Shown: positions 40,567 through 49,694, counted from the stretch's first letter. The stretch is DNA of 64,000 nucleotides from Qipengyuania sphaerica (GCF_019711595.1 NZ_JAIGNR010000001.1:1240001-1304000), one strand, 5' to 3'. The notes: generated by a model from the sequence alone, not told the origin. Made by a program: numbers and translations.

Positions 40567-41382
40567 ATGACACGGGTTGCCGTCCTGCAAATGACCACGG
40601 GGATCGACCCGGAGGCAAATGCCGGCGTGATCACCGATGCTGTTGCGAAATCTGCGGGCGAGGGGGCCGAGATGCTCTTTACTCCCGAGATGTCGGGCCT
40701 GCTCGACCGCGACCGCAAACGCGCCGCAAGTTCGATCGTTCGCGAAGAGAATGACCCTGTGCTCGCCTCTGTGCGGGAATGCTCGGCCAGGCACGGGATC
40801 TGGACCTGCCTCGGCTCGCTCGCGGTCGATACGGGCGAAGGCAAGTGGGCGAACCGCTCCTTTGTCGTCGACCCATCGGGCCAAATCACCGCACGCTACG
40901 ACAAGATCCATATGTTCGATGTCGACCTCGCCACCGGTGAAAGCTGGCGCGAGTCCAATGCCTATCGGGCGGGTGACAAGATCGTCACGCTCGAAACGCC
41001 GATCGGCAGGCTGGGCCTTGCGGTGTGCTACGACCTGCGCTTCCCGGCTCTGTTCGAGGCGCTGGGCAATGCCGGATGCGATGCCATCGCCATACCCGCT
41101 GCCTTTACTGTTCCGACTGGCCAGGCGCACTGGCACATACTCCAGCGAGCGCGTGCCATCGAGGCCAGCGCATTCGTGATTGCGGCAGCGCAGGTCGGGA
41201 GCCACGAAGACGGGCGGCAAACCTATGGTCACAGCCTTGTCGTCGACCCGTGGGGAGAGGTGTTGCTCGATATGGGCGGGGAAAGCGCCGGACTGCAATT
41301 CGCCCGGATCGACACATCGCGCGTGGAAAATGCGCGCTCACAGGTTCCGAGCCTTGCCAACCGCCGCGTTATCGCCAACTAG
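40567..41382 (+). CDS. Nitrilase-superfamily carbon-nitrogen hydrolase
   Basis: A 271-residue C-N hydrolase with the complete catalytic triad Glu41 (FTPEMSG), Lys113 (YDKIHMFDVDL) and Cys154 (LAVCYDLRFP). The KIHMFDVDL and CYDLRFPALF stretches are typical of the Nit1/YbeM-like branch that hydrolyses deaminated glutathione, which would fit its place directly after a glutaredoxin gene; omega-amidase is an alternative. The ATG follows the grxC stop without spacer. Confidence 0.88.
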   Translation: MTRVAVLQMTTGIDPEANAGVITDAVAKSAGEGAEMLFTPEMSGLLDRDRKRAASSIVREENDPVLASVRECSARHGIWTCLGSLAVDTGEGKWANRSFVVDPSGQITARYDKIHMFDVDLATGESWRESNAYRAGDKIVTLETPIGRLGLAVCYDLRFPALFEALGNAGCDAIAIPAAFTVPTGQAHWHILQRARAIEASAFVIAAAQVGSHEDGRQTYGHSLVVDPWGEVLLDMGGESAGLQFARIDTSRVENARSQVPSLANRRVIAN

Positions 41383-41391
41383 GCCCTCACG

Positions 41392-41856
41392 ATGATCGTC
41401 TTCGACCTCCACTGCGAAAATGGCCACCGCTTCGAAGGCTGGTTCGGCTCGTCTGCCGATTTCGACAGCCAGCGCGAGCGCGGCCTCGTCGACTGCCCCG
41501 AATGCGGCAGCAAGACTGTCGGCAAGGCTCCCATGGCACCGGCGGTAGGCGCAAAGGGCAATCAGGTGTCAGAGCCTACAGCCGGCAAGGAAGCGCAGCT
41601 ATCCAATGCACCCATGCCGCCCGAGGTCGAAAAGGCGCTCAAGCAGTTGGCCAAGGCACAGGCCAAGGCGCTAGAAAAGAGCACATGGGTAGGCGAGAAG
41701 TTCGCCGATGAAGCCCGCTCGCAGCATTACGGCGAGAAGGACGAGGCTCCGATCCACGGCAAGGCCACTCGCAAGGAAGCCGAAGACCTCGCCGCCGAGG
41801 GGATTTCGGTCGCCCCCATCCTTTTCCCCATTGCCGAGCCCGACAAACTCAACTGA
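41392..41856 (+). CDS. DUF1178 family protein
   Basis: The 154-residue product begins MIVFDLHCENGHRFEGWF and contains DCPECGSK, so Cys8 plus the CPEC pair and nearby His suggest a zinc-ribbon-like N-terminus. The C-terminal half includes KEAEDLAAEGISVAPILFP, conserved in the DUF1178 family. Function is unknown. It follows the nitrilase gene by nine bases and is probably co-transcribed with grxC and that gene. Confidence 0.88.
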   Translation: MIVFDLHCENGHRFEGWFGSSADFDSQRERGLVDCPECGSKTVGKAPMAPAVGAKGNQVSEPTAGKEAQLSNAPMPPEVEKALKQLAKAQAKALEKSTWVGEKFADEARSQHYGEKDEAPIHGKATRKEAEDLAAEGISVAPILFPIAEPDKLN

Positions 41857-41884
41857 TTGTCAGGGGCTTTCAAGCCGCTATACA
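41857..41884 (+). promoter_or_regulatory. Sigma-70-type promoter of the tRNA gene
   Basis: TTGTCA (41857-41862) and TATACA (41879-41884) with a 16-base spacer lie just before the tRNA, giving a predicted start a few bases upstream of its first base. The -35 box begins at the very end of the DUF1178 gene. Confidence 0.7.
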
Positions 41885-41896
41885 GCGCAGCCGGGG

Positions 41897-41973
41897 GCGC
41901 CCGTAGCTCAGTCGGATAGAGCACCAGATTCCTAATCTGGGGGCCACAGGTTCGAATCCTGTCGGGCGCACCA
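41897..41973 (+). tRNA. tRNA-Arg (anticodon CCT)
   Basis: The 77-base sequence folds as a standard tRNA: acceptor GCGCCCG with CGGGCGC, D arm AGCTCAGTCGGATAGAGC, anticodon stem CCAGA/TCTGG around loop TTCCTAA (anticodon CCT), T arm with GTTCGAATC, discriminator A and an encoded CCA end. It reads AGG codons. The stop codon of the convergent MFS gene begins two bases after the CCA. Confidence 0.96.
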
Positions 41974-41974
41974 C

Positions 41975-43150
41975 CTACCTGCCAAGCCGCGTCGCTACCC
42001 AGCTAAGCAGGGTCACCAGCGCAGATGAAGCCGTGAGAAGAGCGCAGATTCCCTTCCAACCGAATGAGTCGTAAACGGCCGTCCCCCCGATGCTTCCGAT
42101 TCCGCCGCCGATGAACATGAGGACGATGTAAACCGTCGTCAGTCGTGTGCGCAGGTCGGGCTGGAGCGAGAGGAAGGTCATGCGGCCTGTCACATCGATC
42201 GCGGGGCCCACCAGGTTCACGATCACGAGCGGGACGATCAGGCTCCAGATGGAACCACCCAGCGGATAGAAAAGCGCAATGCCGCCCAGCTGGATAACCG
42301 CGAAGACAAGCCTGGCTTTCCGCGGGCCAACGCTATCGGACCAGCGGCCCAAGCGCGGGGTCGAAAGGATACTGACGGCTGCAATGGCTGCCAGATAGCC
42401 AACGGCGTCGGTTCCGTAATTCATTGGCTCTGCGGTCAGGTAAAGCGCCAGAGCCAGCCACAAGGCGATGAACTGGGCGAAATTGAGCCCCTGTATCGCG
42501 CCCGACAAAAGGACTTCGCGGTTTTTTTGCGCAAGCGCAAAGACCGAGAACACCAGCGGCCAGTAGTGCGTACCGCCGCGGTCCCGCTCGCCGATCTGCA
42601 TCAGGCGGGGGAGGGCGAGGGTGACTGCCAGCATCAGTCCGGTGGCAATCCAGTAGACGAGCCGCCATCCGTAATGTTCGGCTACCCATCCCGCGCCCAC
42701 ACGCGCGATCAGGATACCAAGTATGACCCCGGCGGTCAGCAGCGCGGTCACCTGCCCAAGCCGTTCGGGCGCGACTCGCTTCGATGCATAGGCAGGCAAC
42801 AGGTAGGGCGCGATGGTGAAGAAGCCGAGCAGCGTCGAGCCGGCCGTGAAGCCGGTGAAACTTTCCGCCAGCGTCATCAGGGCCAGCGATGCCGTTTGCC
42901 CGGTTGCGAAAAGGATCGTCAGACGTCTGTTCGAATAGCGGTCGCCGAGCGGGAGAAGCAGGAGAATGCCCACCGCGAGCGCCAGCTGGTTGAGCGCCGG
43001 AACAAGGCCGATACGCGCCTCGCTGACGCCGAAATGCGCGGCGACATCGCCGATGATCGGGTGGATGTAATAGGCATTGGCCGTCACCACCGCAGCGGCG
43101 ATGGCGAGCGAATATTCCTGCGTGCGCGTGAGCCGCGCGGTTTCGTTCAC
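41975..43150 (-). CDS. Major facilitator superfamily transporter
   Basis: A 391-residue protein with about twelve hydrophobic helices and the MFS loop motif LPLGDRYSNRRLTI between helices 2 and 3. The sequence resembles drug/sugar-efflux-type MFS proteins; the substrate cannot be told. Its ATG overlaps the stop of the haloalkane dehalogenase gene by four bases, so the two are translationally coupled, raising the possibility that it moves a dehalogenation substrate or product. Its end nearly touches the tRNA-Arg gene. Confidence 0.88.
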   Translation of the reverse strand: MNETARLTRTQEYSLAIAAAVVTANAYYIHPIIGDVAAHFGVSEARIGLVPALNQLALAVGILLLLPLGDRYSNRRLTILFATGQTASLALMTLAESFTGFTAGSTLLGFFTIAPYLLPAYASKRVAPERLGQVTALLTAGVILGILIARVGAGWVAEHYGWRLVYWIATGLMLAVTLALPRLMQIGERDRGGTHYWPLVFSVFALAQKNREVLLSGAIQGLNFAQFIALWLALALYLTAEPMNYGTDAVGYLAAIAAVSILSTPRLGRWSDSVGPRKARLVFAVIQLGGIALFYPLGGSIWSLIVPLVIVNLVGPAIDVTGRMTFLSLQPDLRTRLTTVYIVLMFIGGGIGSIGGTAVYDSFGWKGICALLTASSALVTLLSWVATRLGR

Positions 43151-44061
43151 GCGAGATGCCCGGCCTTGCGCGCCATGTCGATCACGCCCTGGGCGAGCGC
43201 TTCAGGCTGGTCTTCCTGGCAGAAATGGCCGCAGGGGCTGAGCGTGCGATGGTCGAGACCCTTCGCGCCAGCGATCCTCTCGATGAGGAATTTCTCGCTG
43301 CCCTTGGTGATGGGGTCCTCGTCGCCGAACAGCGTCAGGAAGGGCTTCTCGAAAGCGGCGAGCGATGGCCAGGCGACCTTGTTTTCCTCGACCCCCGGCA
43401 TGCCGTCCTCGACGGGCACCAGCGCGGGGAATGCACGCGCTGCAGCCTTGGACGGCTCGTCGGGGAAGGGCGCATTATAGGCCGCGATCTCGGCCTCGCT
43501 CAGCGGGGTCTGCGATGCCCGGTCGAGCAGTGGGCCGATCTGGAAATCGGGCGAGGTCTTCGCAAATTCGCGCCAGGCGAGAAAGGCGGGGGAGGGTGTT
43601 CCACCGGCGGGAAGGAACGTGTTGCTCGCCACGACGCAGGCAAACAGGTCGGGATCGTTCGCCACCATCCGCAGTCCGAGCAGGCCGCCCCAATCTTGGC
43701 AGAACAGCGCTGCCGGGCGCGGTTCGACTGCCGCGCGCCATTGCTTCAGCCAGTCGACGTGGCGCTGGTAGGTGAAGAAGGAGATATCGTCGGGCTTGTC
43801 GCTTTTGCCGAAGCCGATGAGGTCGGGGACGAGGACGCGAAAGCCCGCATCGACGAGGATCGGGATCATCTTGCGGTAGAGGAAGGACCAGCTCGGCTCG
43901 CCGTGGAACAGGAGGACGGGCGGGGCATCCTTCGGGCCTTCGTCGACATAATGCATTCGGCCCTTGTGGCCTTCGCCAAGGTCGAGTTCGAACCAGTTCT
44001 CCGCGAAGGGATAGTCCGGGATGTCGGCGAAACGCTCCGCCGGTGTCTGGATGATCTGCAT
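43147..44061 (-). CDS. Haloalkane dehalogenase, subfamily I
   Basis: Hydrolyses carbon-halogen bonds to alcohol and halide. The 304-residue alpha/beta hydrolase carries a complete catalytic pentad read by alignment to DhlA from memory: nucleophile Asp123 with halide-binding Trp124 (FCQDWGG), second halide-binding Trp163 in the cap (FLAWREF), acid Asp249 (FGDEDPIT) and base His279 (CGHFCQED). HGEPSWSFLYRKM and AYNAPFPDE also fit DhlA-type enzymes. It is the first gene of a two-gene unit with the MFS transporter. The natural substrate is unknown. Confidence 0.92.
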   Translation of the reverse strand: MQIIQTPAERFADIPDYPFAENWFELDLGEGHKGRMHYVDEGPKDAPPVLLFHGEPSWSFLYRKMIPILVDAGFRVLVPDLIGFGKSDKPDDISFFTYQRHVDWLKQWRAAVEPRPAALFCQDWGGLLGLRMVANDPDLFACVVASNTFLPAGGTPSPAFLAWREFAKTSPDFQIGPLLDRASQTPLSEAEIAAYNAPFPDEPSKAAARAFPALVPVEDGMPGVEENKVAWPSLAAFEKPFLTLFGDEDPITKGSEKFLIERIAGAKGLDHRTLSPCGHFCQEDQPEALAQGVIDMARKAGHLA

Positions 44062-44114
44062 GCCACTCTCCCCAAGGTTGCTCGGCCGGACGAATCCGTT
44101 GCCGATTGCAACTC

Positions 44115-45026
44115 TTAGGGCGTGGGCTTGTTCGTGTCACCCAGCCTGCTGACGGGCACGGTTTCCTTGAAGGTGTGCGTGACATAGGGGAAGGGGATCT
44201 CGATCCCAGCATCGTCGAGCGCAGATTTGATTGCGCGGATGACCTTGTCCTTGCTCTCCCAGCCCGAACGCGGGGTCGATCCCGACCACCAGCGGACGAG
44301 GAAATCGACCGAGCTCGAATTGAACTCCTTGGCGAAAATGTCGATGCCCTTGCTCGCCAGAACCTGGTCGACACCTTCCACCGCGCGGTGGATCACCGTG
44401 GAGGCGTGGTCGAGATTGGTGTCGTAGGATACGCCGATCACCACCTCGTGGCGGCGCTGGTCCTCGTCGGTAAGGATTTCGACCGGATTCTTGAACAGGA
44501 TCGAGTTGGGCACGACGGTCAGCTCACCCGACAGCTTGCGGACATGCGTTTCGCGCAGGGTTATGTGCTCTACCTTGCCGGTGATGCCCTCGCACGCGAT
44601 CACGTCGCCGATCTGCATCTTCTCGCGCAGCATGATGAGGATGCCGGCAAAGAAGTTCTCGAAGATGTCCTGGAATGCGAAGCCGATGGCGACCGCGCCG
44701 ATACCGAGGCCCGCAAGAAGACTTGCAGGCGTGAGGTCGGGCATGACTACAACGGCAGCAACGAACAGGCCCACGATCCAGATGGCGAGCCGCACCATCG
44801 TATCGACGAGGTTCTTGAGGCTCGAGCGGATTTCGGTCCGCCCGACGATCATGTCCGAAATCCTCACCGCGAAGCGCGCGACGATCCATGTGATGAGGAC
44901 AATGAAGAGTGCAATCGCAAGGCTGGGCAGGCTCTCGATAAAGCCTTCACCCATCTCGCGGAGCTGGTCACGCAAGGTTTCGATATAATTCAACAAGAAC
45001 TCCCTTTGCGGCACAACGTTGTGCAC
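44115..45026 (-). CDS. Small-conductance mechanosensitive channel (MscS family)
   Basis: The 303-residue protein has three predicted membrane helices; the third is the pore helix with the Gly/Ala pattern LAGLGIGAVAIGFAFQDIFENF, followed by the MscS beta domain (ILMLREKMQIGDVI, then VVPNSILFKNPV). It opens when membrane tension rises and protects the cell in osmotic down-shock. The length is that of simple MscS. It is 53 bases from the dehalogenase start and probably transcribed on its own. Confidence 0.93.
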   Translation of the reverse strand: MHNVVPQREFLLNYIETLRDQLREMGEGFIESLPSLAIALFIVLITWIVARFAVRISDMIVGRTEIRSSLKNLVDTMVRLAIWIVGLFVAAVVVMPDLTPASLLAGLGIGAVAIGFAFQDIFENFFAGILIMLREKMQIGDVIACEGITGKVEHITLRETHVRKLSGELTVVPNSILFKNPVEILTDEDQRRHEVVIGVSYDTNLDHASTVIHRAVEGVDQVLASKGIDIFAKEFNSSSVDFLVRWWSGSTPRSGWESKDKVIRAIKSALDDAGIEIPFPYVTHTFKETVPVSRLGDTNKPTP

Positions 45027-45075
45027 CGCAGCGGGTTCCGAAATGGCGGAAATACGCGGTTAGCGAGGGTTAACC

Positions 45076-46200
45076 CTACTGCGCCGGCGCGGCTTCCGGA
45101 ACAAGCACATAGACCGGGCCGACATCGACAGCTTCACCGATCCCACCGATGGCCAGTGCCACCTTTGCCGTTCCGTCCGCCAGAGGCTTGGGCGCGCGGG
45201 TGGCGAGGCGGATCAATTGCCAGTCGTTGCCCAGCGAAGTCTGCGTCATCTTGAAGGGTTGAGCCTCTCCCGCAGCGGCGAGCCCGACGCCCAGTATCGC
45301 CGCTCCGTCCGCACGCTGGGTGGCCACCGTTTTCGCGGCAAGAGCTACGATCAGTTTCTGGCCCTCGGCAATGTCACCCGGCACGTCGACCAGCGCCATG
45401 ATCTGGCCCGTTTCCGACGTGCTGGTCACCAGCCTGGTCGCCCGACCAAGCCAGATCGTAGCCTCGTCGCGGCTATCTGCCGTCCCGCCTTCAGCCGTGA
45501 TGGTCCAATCGCGGTCGGTGGGGTCGTTCAAGAGCTCGCCAAGACCACGAAGCGGCTCGGGCAGTTCGGAGTCTTCGGGCGCAGAGGCAATCTCGGTCGC
45601 AGGCGCAGGAGCCTTGGCGATATAGCTTGAGTCGGCGACCACGATCGCCTGACCCATTTCGAGAACCTGCTTCGTATCGCCGAAATGAATAGCGACGATA
45701 CCATCCTTGCTATTCAGCGTCTGGTCGGCCTTCGCGGTTACCTCGTACCATCGCCATTCCTTGCCGATCGAAAGCGTCTGGTCGCCGAATCCGGAATAGG
45801 GCGGAACCCCTTCCTGGAAACGGACCCGCATCACTCCCTTACCGTCACTCGTCGCCGCTTCTACCGTACGTGCGTAAAATCCGATCGTAACCTGCTGGCC
45901 GCGCACGATCCTGCGGATAAGCGGGATGTTCGCACCGGCTTCGTAGATGAAGTTACCGGCCTTGTTGACGTGGAAGCGTCGCCCCGCACCGCCGGGTATA
46001 TTCTGATCGCGAAATCCCTCGGTGTAGAAACTAGGGCCGTAGCTTTGCCAGTCCATCCGCGAAGGGTCGTTCGCCAATGTGCCCGGCAGTGCGTCGTCGA
46101 GCGCCTGAAGTTCGGGCGATAGCGTTTGGGCGGCAATTGAAACCGGTGTGGACATCGCGATTGCCGCGCAAACGCAGGCAAGTTTCCAGTGTGACGACAT
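45076..46200 (-). CDS. Secreted protein with two carbohydrate-binding-like beta domains
   Basis: The 374-residue product starts with a signal peptide (MSSHWKLACVCAAIAMS to SIAAQ, cleavage likely near residue 24). Two segments, about 50-195 and 230-370, share the same order of features: a Trp near the start, a ...FY.RTV / ALAAKTV strand, a GDQTLSIG / TQTSLGN turn and a WRWYEVT / DWQLIRL strand. This suggests a tandem duplication of a jelly-roll, CBM-like domain. The linker is Ala/Pro/Glu-rich. I do not recognise a named family. A periplasmic or extracellular polysaccharide-binding role is inference. Confidence 0.7.
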   Translation of the reverse strand: MSSHWKLACVCAAIAMSTPVSIAAQTLSPELQALDDALPGTLANDPSRMDWQSYGPSFYTEGFRDQNIPGGAGRRFHVNKAGNFIYEAGANIPLIRRIVRGQQVTIGFYARTVEAATSDGKGVMRVRFQEGVPPYSGFGDQTLSIGKEWRWYEVTAKADQTLNSKDGIVAIHFGDTKQVLEMGQAIVVADSSYIAKAPAPATEIASAPEDSELPEPLRGLGELLNDPTDRDWTITAEGGTADSRDEATIWLGRATRLVTSTSETGQIMALVDVPGDIAEGQKLIVALAAKTVATQRADGAAILGVGLAAAGEAQPFKMTQTSLGNDWQLIRLATRAPKPLADGTAKVALAIGGIGEAVDVGPVYVLVPEAAPAQ

Positions 46201-46291
46201 TACGTGAGCTTCCCTTAGTCTAGGACTTTGGGAGCGTTAACAACTGCGCTGTGAATACGCAATGTACCGGAAATGTACGTGGGTAATGCTT

Positions 46292-46864
46292 TTATTTCTG
46301 ACCGTGTTCCTTACGCGCAATCTCATGCAGCCAGTCCGCATGGCGCGGGGCCTTCTTTGTCTCGCTCCATTCGTCGAGCATCATCGGCGCGACGCGCTTG
46401 AGTTCGGCATATTGCTCGTCGGTCCCGATATCGGTCGCGAGCTCCACGCGGTGACCATTGGGATCGAAGAAATAGATCGACTTGAAGATGCCGTGATGCG
46501 TCGGACCAAGGACATCGATGCCAAGGCTTTCGACATGCTCCTTGGCGGCTACGAGTTCTTCCTCGCTCCCCACCTTGAAGGCGAGGTGCTGGACCCATTG
46601 CGGGGTGTTCTCGTCGCGGCCCATATCCTTCTGGTTGGGCAGTTCGAAGAAGGCGAGGATGTTGCCGTTACCCGCGTCGAGGAAGACGTGCATGTAGGGA
46701 TCGTATTCCCCGGTCGATGGCACATGGTCTTCGGCAAAGGCGGTGGTGTATTCCATGCCGAGGACCTTGCCGTACCATTCAACGGTCTCTTTCGCGTCCT
46801 TGCAGCGGTAGGCGGCGTGGTGGACGCCGCCGAGCTTCACGGGATGTGCAGCTACTTCGCTCAT
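46292..46864 (-). CDS. VOC-family (glyoxalase/dioxygenase-fold) protein
   Basis: A 190-residue single-chain vicinal-oxygen-chelate protein. Metal-ligand candidates are the His pair in [12 protein letters not shown], His in [10 protein letters not shown] and Glu in [10 protein letters not shown], i.e. a complete H-H-E set. The C-terminal extension of about 50 residues is Lys/Glu-rich. It overlaps the HPPD stop by four bases and is co-transcribed after it, which suggests a step in aromatic amino acid breakdown, though glyoxalase-like or other extradiol activity remains possible. Confidence 0.86.
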   Translation of the reverse strand: MSEVAAHPVKLGGVHHAAYRCKDAKETVEWYGKVLGMEYTTAFAEDHVPSTGEYDPYMHVFLDAGNGNILAFFELPNQKDMGRDENTPQWVQHLAFKVGSEEELVAAKEHVESLGIDVLGPTHHGIFKSIYFFDPNGHRVELATDIGTDEQYAELKRVAPMMLDEWSETKKAPRHADWLHEIARKEHGQK

Positions 46865-47982
46865 TCGGCTGGCTCCGCTTCGACCGACTTGGCTTCTTCG
46901 ACGCTCAGCACGCCGCGCTTGATCTGGTCGCGCTCCATGCTTTCGAACAGAGCCTTGAAGTTGCCCTCGCCAAACCCTTCGTCACCCTTGCGCTGGATGA
47001 ATTCGAAGAAGACCGGGCCGACCTGTGCCTCTGCAAAGATTTGCAGGAGCAATCGCGGACTGCCGCCCTCGGTCGTGCCGTCGAGCAGGATGCCGCGCAT
47101 CTTGAGTTCGTTCTCGTCTTCGCCATGGCCGGGCAGGCGCTCGGAAAGCATTTCGTAATAGGTTGCGGGCGGCGCGGTCATGAAGGGAACGCCGAGGTCC
47201 TTAAGATTGTCCCAGCACTGGACGAGATCGTCACAAATCAGTGCGATGTGCTGGATACCCTCGCCGTTGAACTCCTTGAGGAACTCTTCGATCTGGCCCT
47301 TGCCGCCTTCGCCTTCCTCGTTGAGGGGGATGCGGATCTTGCCGTCGGGCGCGGTGAGCGCCTTGGAGGTGAGACCGGTATATTCGCCCTTGATGTCGAA
47401 GAAGCGGATTTCGCGGAAGTTGAAGAGCGTCTCGTAATAATCCGCCCAATACTTCATGCGACCGTTGTAGACATTGTGGGTGAGGTGATCGATCACGTTG
47501 AAGCCCGCACCCTTGGGCCATTTGTCGACGCCGTCGAGATATTCGAAATCGATGTCGTAGATCGACAGGCTGTCATCGCCCTGTTCGGCATAGCGATCGA
47601 TCAGGTAGACGATCGCACCGCCGATGCCGCGGATTGCGGGGATGCGCAGTTCCATCGGGCCGGTATCGACCACAACAGGTTCGGCGCCGCGTTCGAGCAA
47701 TTCGTCATAGGCCTTCTTTGCATCCTTGACGCGGAAACCCATGCCGCAAGCCGAGGGGCCGTGTTCGCGGGCGAAATACCAAGCTGCGCTTCGCGGTTCG
47801 TAATTGATGATCAGGTTGATCCCGCCCTGGCGCCACAGGTCGACATCCTTTGACCGGTGGGTTGCAACGTGGGTGAAACCCATAGCTTCGAAAACCGGTT
47901 CAATCTGGCCTTTCGTGGGAGCGCAGAATTCGACAAACTCGAAACCGTCGAGGCCGATGGGGTTTTCGAAAAGATCGGGCAT
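46861..47982 (-). CDS. hppD: 4-hydroxyphenylpyruvate dioxygenase
   Basis: Converts 4-hydroxyphenylpyruvate to homogentisate in tyrosine breakdown. With the start at 47982 ([16 protein letters not shown]) the product is 373 residues. It has two VOC halves; iron ligands are the His in VIDHLTHNV, the His in [11 protein letters not shown] and the Glu in [15 protein letters not shown]. The latter and [15 protein letters not shown] are HPPD signatures. No hmgA or fumarylacetoacetase gene is in the window. The gene is divergent from ftsB. Confidence 0.95.
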   Translation of the reverse strand: MPDLFENPIGLDGFEFVEFCAPTKGQIEPVFEAMGFTHVATHRSKDVDLWRQGGINLIINYEPRSAAWYFAREHGPSACGMGFRVKDAKKAYDELLERGAEPVVVDTGPMELRIPAIRGIGGAIVYLIDRYAEQGDDSLSIYDIDFEYLDGVDKWPKGAGFNVIDHLTHNVYNGRMKYWADYYETLFNFREIRFFDIKGEYTGLTSKALTAPDGKIRIPLNEEGEGGKGQIEEFLKEFNGEGIQHIALICDDLVQCWDNLKDLGVPFMTAPPATYYEMLSERLPGHGEDENELKMRGILLDGTTEGGSPRLLLQIFAEAQVGPVFFEFIQRKGDEGFGEGNFKALFESMERDQIKRGVLSVEEAKSVEAEPAE

Positions 47983-48168
47983 GGGATTCCTCTGTCCTGA
48001 AATTAGTTTCAATGGAAACCAAATAGGCCGCGCTGCTCGGCGTGTCAAGAAACCAACGGGCGCGCGGAGGGCGTAGTTCCGTCTCGCCGCCACCTAGGCA
48101 GCAACGGTCCGTCGCACTTGCGAGATTACCGCTTGCGCGAAAAGGTTAACTGTGATTCTGTGTGCTTC

Positions 48169-48483
48169 ATGCGGAGGGCAAACAGACTCAATCCAGTAGG
48201 CAGCCGGAAGGTGTCGCAGAATGCGGCACTTATTGTCCTGCTCGTGCTTGGTGGTCTTGCCATTGCCGGACCTTCCGGTCTGCTGTCGTGGAGCGAAAAC
48301 TTGCGCTTGCTCGACCAGCGAAAGGCCCAGCTCACCGCCGTCCAGGCAGAACGTACCGCACTCAAGAACAAGGTGGAATTGCTCCACCCCGATCACGCCG
48401 ATCCCGATATGGTCGGCGAATTGCTGCGCAGCCAGCTCAACGTCGTCCACCCCGACGAAGTCGTCATCAAGCTCGACGACTAA
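48169..48483 (+). CDS. ftsB: FtsB/DivIC-type septum formation protein
   Basis: A bitopic division protein expected to bridge FtsL and FtsQ. From the ATG at 48169 the product is 104 residues: a short cytoplasmic N-terminus, one membrane helix (about 19-36), then a coiled coil (LRLLDQRKAQLTAVQAERTA) and a short C-terminal segment ending DEVVIKLDD. The location directly before the pdhA-pdhB genes is the usual one in alphaproteobacteria. The frame is open 17 codons upstream but without a better start. Confidence 0.88.
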   Translation: MRRANRLNPVGSRKVSQNAALIVLLVLGGLAIAGPSGLLSWSENLRLLDQRKAQLTAVQAERTALKNKVELLHPDHADPDMVGELLRSQLNVVHPDEVVIKLDD

Positions 48484-48546
48484 ACCCGGCATAGGTCGGA
48501 ACCCCTACAATTCCGTAAGGTTTTCGTATGCAGGCGGCTGCCCCCG

Positions 48547-48576
48547 TTGCGCTGCCCGCAAGCCTGTGCCTATAGG
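48547..48576 (+). promoter_or_regulatory. Possible promoter before pdhA
   Basis: TTGCGC (48547-48552) and TATAGG (48571-48576) are 18 bases apart and lie 44 bases upstream of the pdhA start. The match is moderate, so this is a suggestion only. Confidence 0.35.
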
Positions 48577-48620
48577 CGCTCGCAGAGAGAACTCCCGGTC
48601 ACGGAAGAGGGATAGAAGAT

Positions 48621-49691
48621 TTGGCCAAGGCCCCCAAGAACAAGGCTCCGCGCAGCCCCGCAGAGAACCTCGATTTCGCACTCCACTCGCTCCAGGAAGA
48701 GTTCGAAGCGAACAAACGCTACGACGCTTCGACCGAGCAGATGCAGAAGTTCTACGAACAGATGCTGCTCGTCCGCCGCTTCGAAGAGCGCGCGGGCCAG
48801 CTTTACGGTCTCGGCCTGATCGGCGGCTTCTGCCATCTTTACATCGGCCAGGAAGCTGTTGCGGTCGGCCTCCAGTCGGCTCTTACCGAAAAGCTCGACA
48901 GTGTGATTACCGGCTACCGCGATCACGGCCATATGCTCGCCTACGGCATCGATCCCAAGGTCATCATGGCCGAGCTGACCGGTCGGGAGGCCGGCATCTC
49001 TAAGGGCAAGGGCGGTTCGATGCACATGTTCTCGACCGAGCACAAGTTCTACGGCGGGCACGGCATCGTCGGGGCGCAGGTTGCTCTGGGTGGCGGGCTC
49101 GCGCTCGCGCATCAGTACAATGACGACGGCGGCCTCTGTCTCGCATATTTCGGGGATGGCGCCGCAAACCAGGGACAAGTCTACGAAACCTTCAACATGG
49201 CTTCCCTGTGGAAGCTGCCGATAGTCTTCGTGATCGAAAACAACCAGTATGCCATGGGGACCGCAGTCAGCCGCAGCTCGGCAGAGACCGAGTTCTACCG
49301 GCGCGGCACCGCCTTCCGCATTCCCGGCATGAAGGTCAACGGCATGGATGTGCTCGAAGTACGCCAGGCTGCCGAGATCGCCTTCAAGCATGTGCGCGAG
49401 GGCAGGGGGCCTGTGCTGATGGAATGCGAAACCTATCGCTACCGCGGCCACTCCATGTCCGACCCGGCCAAGTACCGCACCCGCGAGGAAGTGCAGGACG
49501 TGAAGGAGCACAAGGACCCCATCGAGGGCCTCAAGAAGACCCTGATCGAACAGGGCAGCAGCGAGGAAGAATTGAAGGCGATCGACAAGGACATCCGCAA
49601 GATCGTGAGCGAAGCAGCGGACTTTGCCGAAAACTCGCCCGAGCCGGAGGCTAGCGAACTCTACACCGACGTTCTGGTGGAGGAGTATTGA
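48621..49691 (+). CDS. pdhA: Pyruvate dehydrogenase E1 component, alpha subunit
   Basis: Together with PdhB it decarboxylates pyruvate with thiamine diphosphate. The 356-residue product starts at TTG 48621 (GAAGAT before it; product MAKAPKNKAPRSP...). The TPP motif GDGAANQG ... NNQYAMGT is complete, and the phosphorylation-loop equivalent YRGHSMSDPAKYR is present. pdhB follows after three bases, and the heterodimeric E1 arrangement is the alphaproteobacterial and mitochondrial type. Confidence 0.97.
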   Translation: MAKAPKNKAPRSPAENLDFALHSLQEEFEANKRYDASTEQMQKFYEQMLLVRRFEERAGQLYGLGLIGGFCHLYIGQEAVAVGLQSALTEKLDSVITGYRDHGHMLAYGIDPKVIMAELTGREAGISKGKGGSMHMFSTEHKFYGGHGIVGAQVALGGGLALAHQYNDDGGLCLAYFGDGAANQGQVYETFNMASLWKLPIVFVIENNQYAMGTAVSRSSAETEFYRRGTAFRIPGMKVNGMDVLEVRQAAEIAFKHVREGRGPVLMECETYRYRGHSMSDPAKYRTREEVQDVKEHKDPIEGLKKTLIEQGSSEEELKAIDKDIRKIVSEAADFAENSPEPEASELYTDVLVEEY

Positions 49692-49694
49692 ACC

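Noticed and set aside
41897-41973. tRNA-Arg as attachment site of an integrated element
   Set aside because: No integrase, excision gene, direct repeat of the tRNA end or composition shift is visible within the window.
48094-48492. A 132-codon minus-strand frame opposite ftsB
   Set aside because: The plus strand encodes a clear FtsB with membrane helix and coiled coil; the minus frame has no features.
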